A model generated the notes under the pieces. The model worked only from the letters and a program-made list of their open reading frames with translations. It made no database searches and was not told where the DNA came from. The position numbers and the translations under genes were made by a program. A stretch of 64,000 nt of DNA from the NCBI GenBank assembly GCA_937943625.1, contig CALEAD010000079.1, positions 1-64,000 on the forward strand. Reading direction: 5' to 3'. The DNA is from an uncultured Anaerolineae bacterium. Its GTDB lineage: Bacteria; Chloroflexota; Anaerolineae; Promineifilales; Promineifilaceae. Of this stretch, positions 17,793 through 25,797 are shown in pieces. The stretch's first letter is position 1, and each line of letters starts with the position of its first letter.

Positions 17793-18974
17793 CTAAACCA
17801 GCTTCTCAAAAATGCCGGCTGCGCCCATGCCGCCACCAATGCACATCGTTACCATGCCATAGCGCACGTTGCGGCGCTGCATCTCGTGCATGATCTGCAC
17901 CGTCAGCTTGGCCCCCGTACACCCCAGCGGATGTCCCAGGGCAATCGCCCCACCATTCACGTTGACAATCTCTTCATTCAAGCCCAACTCACGAATGACG
18001 GCCACCGCCTGTGCGGCAAAGGCCTCATTTAGCTCAATCAGGCCAATCTCATTTAGCTTCAGGCCGGTACGCTGCAAGACGCGCGGTACGGCCGTAATCG
18101 GCCCCATACCCATGATCTCCGGGCGCACGCCACCGACGTTAAAGCCTACAAAGCGCAAAATCGGCTGGAAACCCAATTCCTCCGCCTTTTTACGATCCAT
18201 AATCACAACGGCTGCTGCGCCATCGCTCAGGGGTGAAGAGTTACCCGCTGTAACGGTGCCCCCCTGCTTGAAAACTGGCTTCAGCTTCGCCAGCGCCTCC
18301 AGGCTGGTATCCGGGCGCACATGCTCGTCGGTATCAAAAAGAATGGTTTGCCGCTGTGGTCCGTTTGGCCCGGCCGTGACCTCTTCAATTTCCAGGGACA
18401 CAATTTCATCTTTGAAGACGCCATTTTGCGTGGCCACAGCTGCTTTCTGGTGGCTGCGCAGGGCAAATTCATCCTGCGCCTGGCGGCTGACCTCAAATTC
18501 TAAGGCGACCTGTTCGGCCGTCAGCCCCATGCCCATGTACACCTCTGGCGCATTTTCTACCAGCCAGGGGTTGGGGCTGACGCGGTAACCGGTCATGGGC
18601 ACCAGGCTCATTGTTTCTGCACCGCCGGCAATAATCACGTCTGCGCCGTTGGCGATGATGCGCTCGGCGGCCATGGCAATCGTTTGCAGGCCGCTGGAGC
18701 AGAAGCGGTTAATGGTCATGCCGGGAATGCTGACCGGCAGCCCGGCACGCAGGGCAATGGAGCGGCCGAAATTCAGCCCTTGTGAACTTTCTGGCATGGC
18801 GCAACCCATAATTACGTCGTCAATTAGCGCCGGGTCCAGTCCTTCCAGCTTTGCCAGCAGCGCCTGAATCACCGCCGCCGCCATCTCATCAGAACGCCAG
18901 TTGCGGGTTGTGCCCCGCTTCGATTTGCCAACGGCCGTTCTCAATCCGGCCACAATTACAGCTTCTCGTGTCAT
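17793..18974 (-). CDS. fadA: Acetyl-CoA C-acyltransferase (3-ketoacyl-CoA thiolase)
   Basis: At 393 residues it has the standard thiolase length. The nucleophilic Cys is C92 in NRFCSSGLQT, the catalytic His is in GGAIALGHPLGCTGAK, and the second Cys is in MCIGGGMGAAG. It carries out the last step of beta-oxidation, releasing acetyl-CoA from 3-ketoacyl-CoA. It is the last gene of a minus-strand fatty-acid cluster (two acyl-CoA dehydrogenases, then FadN-like fusion, then this). Its start is preceded by GGGAG, which directly follows a GCTAACAGC repeat hairpin. Confidence 0.95.
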   Translation of the reverse strand: MTREAVIVAGLRTAVGKSKRGTTRNWRSDEMAAAVIQALLAKLEGLDPALIDDVIMGCAMPESSQGLNFGRSIALRAGLPVSIPGMTINRFCSSGLQTIAMAAERIIANGADVIIAGGAETMSLVPMTGYRVSPNPWLVENAPEVYMGMGLTAEQVALEFEVSRQAQDEFALRSHQKAAVATQNGVFKDEIVSLEIEEVTAGPNGPQRQTILFDTDEHVRPDTSLEALAKLKPVFKQGGTVTAGNSSPLSDGAAAVVIMDRKKAEELGFQPILRFVGFNVGGVRPEIMGMGPITAVPRVLQRTGLKLNEIGLIELNEAFAAQAVAVIRELGLNEEIVNVNGGAIALGHPLGCTGAKLTVQIMHEMQRRNVRYGMVTMCIGGGMGAAGIFEKLV

Positions 18975-18983
18975 GTTTATTCT

Positions 18984-19053
18984 CCCAAAGCTGTTAGCAA
19001 TTAGCTTTTAGCACTTAGCCACCGGCTATTTGCTAACGGCTAACAGCTAATTG
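18984..19053. repeat. GCTAAYAGC inverted repeat upstream of thiolase gene
   Basis: Arms AGCTGTTAGCAATTAGC (starting about 18990) and GCTAACAGCTAATTGCTAA (about 19033-19051) are near-perfect complements and would form a long hairpin. The element fills the gap between the FadN-like stop and the thiolase ribosome site. The family differs from the GACCGC repeats but occupies the same position. Confidence 0.75.
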
Positions 19054-21438
19054 CTAATTCCGTAATGGTTTCCCTGTTTGCAGCATGTGCGTCATGCGGT
19101 CGCGGGTCTTCTGTTCGCCCAGCAGCGAGAGGAATGCCTCTCGCTCCAGATCAAGAATGTACCAAGGGTCAACCCAGGCAGGCGCGCTCAGGTCGCCGCC
19201 GCACAACACGTAAGCCAACTTGTTGGCAATTACCTGATCGTGCGGCGTGGCATAGCCACCCCAGACCAAAGCCTGCACGCCCAGGCGCAGCGCCGCCAGC
19301 GCATCCCGCCCGGCGGCGTAGATTTTCTCTACTTCCGGCGGACGCGCACCAATCGCCACTAACTGCAAGGCGCGCTGCTTCGCCCTGGCCAGGCGATGGT
19401 CGGCATTCATGACAATGATGTCGGTGTCCAGCAGATAGCCCAGTTCGCGGTTCTCCCAGGCGCTGGTGCCTACTTTGGCCAGGGCAATTTGCTCAAAGGC
19501 GGCCTGCAAAGGGGGCAGCACATCGGCGTTGGCGGTGCGCATGGTGGGGTTCACTTTGCGGCGCAACACTTCTTTGCAGCCGCCGCCGGCGGGAATGAGG
19601 CCCACGCCAAACTCCACCAGCCCCATGTAGCTTTCGTGCGCGGCTACTGCTTCCCAACCGGCAATGGCCATTTCCACACCGCCGCCAAGCGCCATGCCCT
19701 GAACGGCCGTAATCACCGGCTTGGGCGCGTGCCGCAGGTTAAAGGTCAGGGTTTGCAGTCCCTTGATCATCTGGTCAAGCTGCTTCCACATGCCAGAAGC
19801 GGCGGCCACGCCCACGGCAAACAGGTTTGCGCCCACGCAGAAGTTCTCGGCGCCATTGCCAATTACCATCGCCTCAAAGTCAGTCGCCAATTTTTCGAGC
19901 GCCTGGTGCCCCATGGCAATGATCTGGTCGTCAATGGCGTTCATCTTGGCGTGGAACTCATACAGCAGCACGCCGTCGCCCATGTCTAGCAGGCTGGCAC
20001 TGGCGTTGCGCGCCACTTCCTTGCCCGCCGCATACAGGTCTGGAATGACAATGACGTTCTTATCTACATCGCGCAGCTTATAGGTGCCGCTTTCCCAATC
20101 ATAGACGCTGCCATTTTTGTAGAAGCTAGTGTGCCCGGCGGCCAGCATCTCCTTCACCCAGGGGGCAATTTCCAGTCCGGCGGCCTCCATTTTTTCTGCG
20201 GTAGAGGCCACGCCCAACATGTCCCACATCTCGAAGGGGCCAGCCTCGTGACCAAAGCCCCAGCGCATGGCGTCATCCACATCGCTGAGCTTGTAGGCAA
20301 TTTCCGGGGCCACGTGCGCGGCATAGGCAAAGCCAAAGTAAAGCAAATCTTGCAGGTAGTTGGCGGCACGGTCGTTAAATTGCAGCAGTTGGCGCAGACG
20401 CGGCCCAAGGTCTTCCATCTTGCGCACGGCGCCAATGGAATCAAAGCGCACCTTTTGCGGCGGCACGTACTCCATGGTAACGGGGTTCAGTTCCCAAAAC
20501 TCTCGCTGCCCGTTGATGGTGGTGCTTTTATAGAAGCCTTGCCCACTCTTGTTGCCCAGCCATTTGTTCTCCAGCATTTTCCCCATGACGGCCGTTACCT
20601 TTTCCCCGCGCAGCACTTCGCGGTACGGGTCATGGGGAATGGCGTCGTAAAGATTGCGGTTGACGTGCCCCATCACATCCAGCCCTACCAGGTCCATCAG
20701 GCGGAAGGTGGCGGTTTTGGGACGGCCGATCGTGGGGCCGGTAATGGCGTCAATTTCGCCAATGGTGTAACTCTCGGCCAGCGCCTTTTCAATGCCATAG
20801 CTGGCGGCCACGGCAAAGAAGCGGTTGCCGATAAAGTTAGGCGTGTCTTTGCAAATGACCACCCCTTTGCCCAGCATATTACGGCCGAACTGCACCATAA
20901 AATCGAGCACTTCAGGCGCGGTGTCTGGCGTGGGGATGATTTCGAGCAGCTTGAGGTAGCGCGGTGGGTTGAAGAAATGCGTGCCTAAGAAGTGCGCCTT
21001 GAACGCGGCAGAGCGCCCCTGGGCGATTTCGTGGATGGGAATGCCGGAGGTGTTACTGCTAACAATGGCGTGCGGCTTGCGAAGCGCTTCGATGCGCTCC
21101 ATAAGCGCCTGTTTGGGAGCAAGCTGCTCGATGATGACTTCAATAATCCAGTCGGCCTCGGCGACTTTGTGAAAGTCATCTTCGGTGTTGCCAAGTGTGA
21201 TGAAGTTGGCGCGGTCGGCGCGCGCCAGGTTGGCCGGTTTGGCAGAGGCCATGCGGTCGTACAGGCTCTGCACCAGGCGATTGCGCGCCTTGGGGTCTTC
21301 TTTTTCGGCGTCGCTGAGGTTGGGCGTGGGAATGTCTAGCAGCACAACGGGGATGCCGATGTTGGCCAGGTGCGCGGCAATGCCCCCGCCCATTGTGCCT
21401 GCGCCAATGATGGCGACTTTTTCGATGCGATAGGTCAT
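19054..21438 (-). CDS. fadN: 3-hydroxyacyl-CoA dehydrogenase/enoyl-CoA hydratase fusion (FadN type)
   Basis: The protein has 794 residues from ATG 21438. It has an N-terminal NAD-binding Rossmann domain (VAIIGAGTMGGGIAAHLA), 3-hydroxyacyl-CoA dehydrogenase C-terminal domains in the middle, and a crotonase domain in the last third (MALGGGVEMAIAG oxyanion-hole region near ITAVQG). The dehydrogenase-then-hydratase order and length match Bacillus FadN rather than E. coli FadB. It catalyses steps two and three of beta-oxidation. The frame is open to 21606, but that stretch is repeat sequence. AAGGAG sits 7 nt before ATG 21438, directly after a GACCGCC repeat. Confidence 0.93.
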   Translation of the reverse strand: MTYRIEKVAIIGAGTMGGGIAAHLANIGIPVVLLDIPTPNLSDAEKEDPKARNRLVQSLYDRMASAKPANLARADRANFITLGNTEDDFHKVAEADWIIEVIIEQLAPKQALMERIEALRKPHAIVSSNTSGIPIHEIAQGRSAAFKAHFLGTHFFNPPRYLKLLEIIPTPDTAPEVLDFMVQFGRNMLGKGVVICKDTPNFIGNRFFAVAASYGIEKALAESYTIGEIDAITGPTIGRPKTATFRLMDLVGLDVMGHVNRNLYDAIPHDPYREVLRGEKVTAVMGKMLENKWLGNKSGQGFYKSTTINGQREFWELNPVTMEYVPPQKVRFDSIGAVRKMEDLGPRLRQLLQFNDRAANYLQDLLYFGFAYAAHVAPEIAYKLSDVDDAMRWGFGHEAGPFEMWDMLGVASTAEKMEAAGLEIAPWVKEMLAAGHTSFYKNGSVYDWESGTYKLRDVDKNVIVIPDLYAAGKEVARNASASLLDMGDGVLLYEFHAKMNAIDDQIIAMGHQALEKLATDFEAMVIGNGAENFCVGANLFAVGVAAASGMWKQLDQMIKGLQTLTFNLRHAPKPVITAVQGMALGGGVEMAIAGWEAVAAHESYMGLVEFGVGLIPAGGGCKEVLRRKVNPTMRTANADVLPPLQAAFEQIALAKVGTSAWENRELGYLLDTDIIVMNADHRLARAKQRALQLVAIGARPPEVEKIYAAGRDALAALRLGVQALVWGGYATPHDQVIANKLAYVLCGGDLSAPAWVDPWYILDLEREAFLSLLGEQKTRDRMTHMLQTGKPLRN

Positions 21439-21444
21439 GGGTGT

Positions 21445-21604
21445 CTCCTTGGAAAATGACCGCCGACGGCCGACCACTAACCGCCGACGGCTAACCTGCG
21501 TTCCATTTTCATTCACGGTGGTCGCCACAGCTGGTGAAGTCTCCTCGGAAAATGACCGCCGACGTCGGTGGTCGGCGGTTAAATTTGTGAAGATGCTTTG
21601 AACC
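21445..21604. repeat. Composite repeat: GACCGCC arrays, hairpin and AAGATGCTTTGAACCA tail
   Basis: GACCGCCGACGG units recur at about 21459-21492 and 21554-21580; the latter contain a perfect stem CCGCCGAC/GTCGGCGG (21556-21563 and 21571-21578). Between them (about 21495-21545, minus-strand sense) is a block nearly identical to 52040-52092. The plus-strand end (about 21567-21604) is nearly identical to 47595-47632. The element supplies the FadN ribosome-site context. Confidence 0.8.
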
Positions 21605-21611
21605 ACACCCT

Positions 21612-22874
21612 TTATTTTAGTTCCCGGCGACTGTAGCCCAGGATGCTGCGGGCGACAATGAGCTGGTTAATTTGCTTGGTGCCTTCGTAAATGTCGTTGA
21701 TTTTGGCGTCGCGCATCCATTTTTCTACCAGCAGCTCGCGGGAGTAACCGAGCGGGCCAAGCAGCTCAACGGCGCGCTGGGTGATCCAGGTGACGGCTTC
21801 GCCGGCGCGGTATTTGCACATACTGGCTTCCAGGCGGTTGCTCTCGCCGTGTGCCATTTGTGCCGTAGCGCGCAGGGTGAGCAGCCAGGCCGCCTTGTAG
21901 CGTGCTTCCATTTCCATGATGTCTCGCTCAACGGCCGTTAGCTGATGCTTGGGCTTGGTGTAATCTACAACCACACCCTCCTGCTTCAACCGGTCAATGG
22001 TGAACTCCAGAGCGGCGCGGGCAATGCCGACGGCGCTGGCGGCCACCGCTGGGCGGGAGGCGTCGAACGTTTTCATCGCTCCCTGGAATCCCTTGTCGGC
22101 CATTTTATCTGCAGCTTCGGCGCTGCCAAGCAGGTTGTGGTAAGGAATGCGCACGTTGTTGAAGTGCAGGGCAACGGTGTCGCTAGCGCGGATGCCCAGT
22201 TTGTGCTCTTGTTTGGCAATGGTCACGCCGGGCGTACCCGCTTCCACCACAAAGGATTTGATGCCGGCGCGGCCCGCCTTGGGGTCTACGGTGGCCCACA
22301 CCACGCAAATGCCATCGGACTCTTCCAGCGCCAGCTTGCCGCTGGTAATGAAGATTTTTTCGCCATTGAGAATCCATTCGTTGGTCTCGGGGTCGAGAAC
22401 GGCTGTTGTGCGCATGGCAGAATTATCAGACCCCGCGCCCGGCTCCGTGATCGCCATGGCCCCCCACTTGGGCTTGCCTTCGGTAAAGCGCTTGAGGAAG
22501 CGCACCTGCTGCTCTGGCGTGCCGGCCGATTGCACGGCGGCGCCGCCCAGCATGGGGTGTGGCAGGCAGAGGTACTGCCCGGCATCGCCCCAGCTCAGTT
22601 GCTCAATCATAAAAATGAGTGCCAGGGTGGAATAATCTGGGCCGGTGCGCTCTTTTTGGGGCGCACCGCTGCCATTGCCATTTTGCATCAACGGCTTCAG
22701 GCTGCGCTGCATCATTTGCTGCGCAAACGGCCAGGTCATGTTCACGAAGGTTTTTGGCCGTTCGTGTTCGTGCTCGTCAAGCTGGCGCGAAAACGGCCGC
22801 ATTGCCTGTTCCGCCACCATTTTGATAAGCTGCTGCTGATTTTTGATGAAATCGGGTATTTCAAAGTCTATCAT
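21612..22874 (-). CDS. Acyl-CoA dehydrogenase
   Basis: The 420-residue flavoenzyme has the acyl-CoA dehydrogenase fold. AMAITEPGAGSDNSAM and FITSGKLA are the FAD/substrate loops of the beta domain. The C-terminal helical domain contains VELLGPLGYSRELLVEKWMRDAKINDIYEGTKQI in segments, where YEG includes the usual position of the catalytic Glu in this family. It performs the first step of beta-oxidation. The start at 22874 was chosen over the open frame to 22985, because the upstream part is TTGGTTTG repeat. It follows another acyl-CoA dehydrogenase on the same strand. Confidence 0.92.
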   Translation of the reverse strand: MIDFEIPDFIKNQQQLIKMVAEQAMRPFSRQLDEHEHERPKTFVNMTWPFAQQMMQRSLKPLMQNGNGSGAPQKERTGPDYSTLALIFMIEQLSWGDAGQYLCLPHPMLGGAAVQSAGTPEQQVRFLKRFTEGKPKWGAMAITEPGAGSDNSAMRTTAVLDPETNEWILNGEKIFITSGKLALEESDGICVVWATVDPKAGRAGIKSFVVEAGTPGVTIAKQEHKLGIRASDTVALHFNNVRIPYHNLLGSAEAADKMADKGFQGAMKTFDASRPAVAASAVGIARAALEFTIDRLKQEGVVVDYTKPKHQLTAVERDIMEMEARYKAAWLLTLRATAQMAHGESNRLEASMCKYRAGEAVTWITQRAVELLGPLGYSRELLVEKWMRDAKINDIYEGTKQINQLIVARSILGYSRRELK

Positions 22875-22998
22875 GAGAAAGCTCCATTTTGTTGGTTTGA
22901 GGTTTTGTTCTTGGTTGGTTTGTTGGTTGGTTTGCCGGTTTGTTTTTGGAAAAGCAATCAACCAGCCCCCTGGCCAACAAACCAACGAACCAACTGCC
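22875..22998. repeat. TTGGTTTG tandem/inverted repeat between acyl-CoA dehydrogenase genes
   Basis: The whole 124-nt gap consists of TTGGTTGGTTTG units (about 22892-22945) and a complementary arm CCAACAAACCAACGAACCAAC (about 22973-22993). A long hairpin is expected. On the minus strand the repeat ends next to TGGAG, the ribosome site of the gene starting at 22874. Confidence 0.8.
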
Positions 22999-24090
22999 TC
23001 AAATCATCGCCAGCCCATCAAAAGTAGCAAAGCCACGCGCATTGCGCAGCCACAGCTCTACCGGATACTCGCGAATGTAGCCATAGCCGCCCAAGATTTG
23101 CACGGCGCGGTCGGCCACGTCTACCACCAGTTGATCCACGTAATTCTTCATCACGGTAATCTCGCGCGTAGCGTCTTTGCCTTTGTCCAGCAGCCAGGCT
23201 GCTTCCCACACCAGCAGGCGCGCCGAGTCTACATCGGTGGCCATGTCGGCCAGCATAAAGGCAATGGATTGGCGATGGGCAATCGGCTCACCAAACTGCA
23301 CGCGCTGCTTGGCATATTCGCGTGCATATTCGTAGCCGGCGCGTGCCACGCCGACGGCGGCTGCGCCCAGCGCTACGCGGCTGTGGTTGAGAATGAACTG
23401 GAAGTCACAGCCAGCTACACCGCCCAATTTGTTGGCCACCGGCACGCGCACGTTCTCCAGGGTAACGGTATGGGTAGCCAGGGCGTGAATACCCATCAGC
23501 TTGTTGCGCTCACCCACAGCGACGCCCGGCGTGTCTGTCGGCACGAGAAACCCTTGCGTTTTACCATTCTCGTTGGCGTAGACCAGAATTAGTTCGGCTT
23601 CCCCGGCCAGAGGTGCATTAATTTTGACGCCATTGAGGAGGTAGTGATCGCCGTCGAGAACGGCCGTTGTCTTAAGCTTATGCGGGTCAAAAAAGACAGT
23701 GGGTTCGGTGAGGGTGGCGGTCAGGCGCGGCGGCCGTTCGTCACAAAAGCCTGGCAAATAGGTTGCTTTCTGCGCCTCCGTGCCCGCCAGCATGATGGGA
23801 ATGGCTACCAGGTTCGGCAGCATAATTTGCAGCGAAATTGCCAGGTCGCCCCAGGCAAACTCCTCTGCGGCCAATACGCCGGTCACGGCCGAATAATCAC
23901 CAAACCCACCGTAGGCTTCTGGAATGGCCGTCGGCAGCACGCCCATTTCCCACCCCGCCTGCACCACGTCCCCAGGAATGGTTCCTGTTTCTTCCGCATC
24001 ACGGTACACCTTGCGCAACCGTTCTTTCGCAAAGCGGGCAATGGCGCCGACTAACATTTGTTGCTCATCGTTCAAGCGAAAGTCTAACAT
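22999..24090 (-). CDS. Acyl-CoA dehydrogenase (second, divergent paralogue)
   Basis: The 363-residue protein begins MLDFRLNDEQQMLVGAIARFAKE, the typical N-terminal helix. It contains EAYGGFGDYSAVTGVLAAEEFAWGD in shorter recognisable blocks, then ATLTEPTVFFD, where the usual EPxAGSD loop is altered, and QILGGYGYIREYPVE near the C terminus. The altered substrate loop and shorter length suggest a different substrate from its neighbour. It may act on a branched or unusual acyl-CoA, or pair with the neighbour (inference). AAGGAG precedes ATG 24090 and follows a CTTGTCAG repeat. Confidence 0.88.
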   Translation of the reverse strand: MLDFRLNDEQQMLVGAIARFAKERLRKVYRDAEETGTIPGDVVQAGWEMGVLPTAIPEAYGGFGDYSAVTGVLAAEEFAWGDLAISLQIMLPNLVAIPIMLAGTEAQKATYLPGFCDERPPRLTATLTEPTVFFDPHKLKTTAVLDGDHYLLNGVKINAPLAGEAELILVYANENGKTQGFLVPTDTPGVAVGERNKLMGIHALATHTVTLENVRVPVANKLGGVAGCDFQFILNHSRVALGAAAVGVARAGYEYAREYAKQRVQFGEPIAHRQSIAFMLADMATDVDSARLLVWEAAWLLDKGKDATREITVMKNYVDQLVVDVADRAVQILGGYGYIREYPVELWLRNARGFATFDGLAMI

Positions 24091-24099
24091 GTATCTACT

Positions 24100-24168
24100 C
24101 CTTGTCTGTCGGCTTGTCAGCTCAACCGCAAACCGCTGATGGCAGACGGCTGACCAGCTGACCAGAAA
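24100..24168. repeat. CTTGTCAG and GACNGC repeats upstream of acyl-CoA dehydrogenase
   Basis: GTCTGTCGGCTTGTCAGC (about 24103-24121) followed by CTGATGGCAGACGGCTGACC units fills the gap between folP and the downstream gene. On the minus strand the repeat leads directly into AAGGAG before ATG 24090. A tandem CTTGTCAG run is also at 57481-57503. Confidence 0.65.
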
Positions 24169-24170
24169 AA

Positions 24171-25061
24171 TTAACGAACAATGCTGTCTACCATGCGTGC
24201 CACGCGCACCATCTGGCGCACGTCGTGCACGCGGATAATGTCTGCACCCCGGTCAATGGCAATGGCCACGGCCGCAGCCGTGCCTTCTACGCGCTCTTCT
24301 GGCGGCAAATTCAGCGTATATCCGATAAATGATTTGCGCGAAGGTCCGACCAGAATGGGATAACCCAGGTCGAGGAAGTAATCCAGGTCATTGAGAAGCT
24401 GCAAATTTTGCGCCACTGTTTTGCCAAAGCCAATGCCTGGGTCTATGATGATTTGCGCCTGGTGCACGCCCTTTGCCAGCGCCAGCTCAATGCTTTCTTC
24501 CAGCTCGCGCTGCACGTCTGCCAGCAGGTTTTGGTACTCGATGCCCACATAACGGCCGCCCAGCCGCGCTTCTTGGGCTACGTTTTTAGGCTTGCTGCGG
24601 TTGTGCATGATCACAATGGGACAACCAGCCTGTGCAATCAGGGAAGCCATGTCTGGGTCCATGCGCAACCCCCATACGTCGTTTACCCAGTTGGCGCCGG
24701 CCTCTAGCGCCGCTTCGGCCACGACTGCGCGATAGGTGTCTACGGAAATGGGCACGTCAGAAACCTGGCGAATGGCTTCAATGACAGGGATAACGCGCTG
24801 AATCTCTTCAGAAGGATGAATGGGGGTACTGCCAGGACGGGTGCTTTCGCCGCCAATGTCTATGATGTCGGCGCCGTCGGTAATGAACTGCTGCGCCTGA
24901 GCTACTGCGCGCGCCACCATGACCGCTGGCTCGGCATAAACGCCATCACCAGAGAAGCTGTCTGGCGTAACGTTGAGGATGCCCATTACATAGGTGCGTT
25001 CGCCCCAGGTGAAATGCTCGCTAAACGGGGTCGTGTCTTGGGGGTCAGGTGTATGGTTCAA
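24171..25061 (-). CDS. folP: Dihydropteroate synthase
   Basis: The 296-residue protein has both family signatures: MGILNVTPDSFSGDG near residue 27 and GADIIDIGGESTRPGS near residue 60. It also has DPGIGFGKT and LVGPSRKSFIG, which form the pterin and sulfonamide-site loops. It condenses p-aminobenzoate with hydroxymethyldihydropterin pyrophosphate. It overlaps folK by 4 nt, so the two consecutive folate steps are co-translated. The rest of the folate/thymidylate route (folA, thyA) is about 9 kb away. Confidence 0.97.
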   Translation of the reverse strand: MNHTPDPQDTTPFSEHFTWGERTYVMGILNVTPDSFSGDGVYAEPAVMVARAVAQAQQFITDGADIIDIGGESTRPGSTPIHPSEEIQRVIPVIEAIRQVSDVPISVDTYRAVVAEAALEAGANWVNDVWGLRMDPDMASLIAQAGCPIVIMHNRSKPKNVAQEARLGGRYVGIEYQNLLADVQRELEESIELALAKGVHQAQIIIDPGIGFGKTVAQNLQLLNDLDYFLDLGYPILVGPSRKSFIGYTLNLPPEERVEGTAAAVAIAIDRGADIIRVHDVRQMVRVARMVDSIVR

Positions 25062-25594
25062 GGCGGCCCTCCGTTTGCCGGCCGGCTGGAAGCCTGTACG
25101 GCCGTTTGCCAGATAGGCGGCGCAATCAGATTCAGGCTGCTATGGTCAACGGCCGTTGCCATTTGTCCTACCGTTTGCCCTGTTAGCGGGTGGCACAAAT
25201 CGGGCGCAATTTCTGCCAGGGGAACCAAGACAAAGGCGCGTTCGGCCAGATAGGGATGAGGGATAACCAGGCGCTCATCTGTTATCACCAGGTCATCGTA
25301 AAAGAGGATGTCTATATCTATGAGGCGTGGGCCCCAGCGGTAGGTGAGCTGTCGCCCAATGGCTGCTTCGAGCTGTTTGGTCTGTGCCAGCAAGCGCATG
25401 GGCGCAAGTTCTGTAGTGGCTGCCAGGCACAGGTTCAAAAAAGTGGGCTGTTCGCTAATGCCCCAGGGCAACGATTCGTAAAGGGAGGAAACGGCCGTGA
25501 TCTGGCAAATATGCGCCAACCCCTCAAGCGCCTGTTCCAGGTTGCGCCTGCGTTGACCCAAATTTGTGCCTAATCCTAAAAATACGTTGCTCAT
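25058..25594 (-). CDS. folK: 2-amino-4-hydroxy-6-hydroxymethyldihydropteridine pyrophosphokinase
   Basis: The 178-residue protein begins MSNVFLGLGTNLGQR, the GxxLGxR-type signature of HPPK. It contains VSSLYESLPWG, AAIGRQLTYRWGPRLIDIDILFYDD and HPYLAERAFVLVPLAEIAP as family blocks, the RxIDxDIL motif being the magnesium/ATP site. It pyrophosphorylates hydroxymethyldihydropterin for FolP. A GTG two codons earlier (25600) is possible, but ATG 25594 is the better start. It is the first gene of a folK-folP pair on the minus strand. Confidence 0.96.
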   Translation of the reverse strand: MSNVFLGLGTNLGQRRRNLEQALEGLAHICQITAVSSLYESLPWGISEQPTFLNLCLAATTELAPMRLLAQTKQLEAAIGRQLTYRWGPRLIDIDILFYDDLVITDERLVIPHPYLAERAFVLVPLAEIAPDLCHPLTGQTVGQMATAVDHSSLNLIAPPIWQTAVQASSRPANGGPP

Positions 25595-25599
25595 GTTCA

Positions 25600-25797
25600 C
25601 ACCCTGGGGGTAACCTGTGTTACCCCGGCAAATTGGTAAATTTGCACAATGACGCAGTGCATCACCTGTAACATTTTATAACACAGTGCGTCATGAGTGT
25701 CAACGGGTAAGAAGAAGTGCGGCATGCGGAATTAATCGCTAAGCTCCAACTTCCAGTTTCTAATCTCACTTCAGCCCTCATCAGGTACAATCATGTT
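25600..25797. promoter_or_regulatory. Divergent folK / LysM-peptidase intergenic region with hairpins and -10 box
   Basis: 25607-25626 is a perfect 8-bp inverted repeat (GGGGTAAC/GTTACCCC, 4-nt loop). Around 25650-25692 TGACGCA and TGCGTCA form a second, imperfect dyad that could be an operator. TACAAT at 25786-25791 stands 6 nt before ATG 25798 with no ribosome site, so the peptidase message may be leaderless. Confidence 0.5.

Noticed and set aside
22875..22998. TTGGTTTG repeats considered as a CRISPR array or gene fragment
   Set aside because: There are no regular spacers, the units are 4-12 nt, and no cas gene is nearby. The region is a short tandem repeat with an inverted arm.
21945..23027. 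Plus-strand open frame of 360 codons opposite the acyl-CoA dehydrogenase
   Set aside because: It is antisense to a well-supported flavoenzyme gene and runs through the TTGGTTTG repeat. No protein features were recognised.
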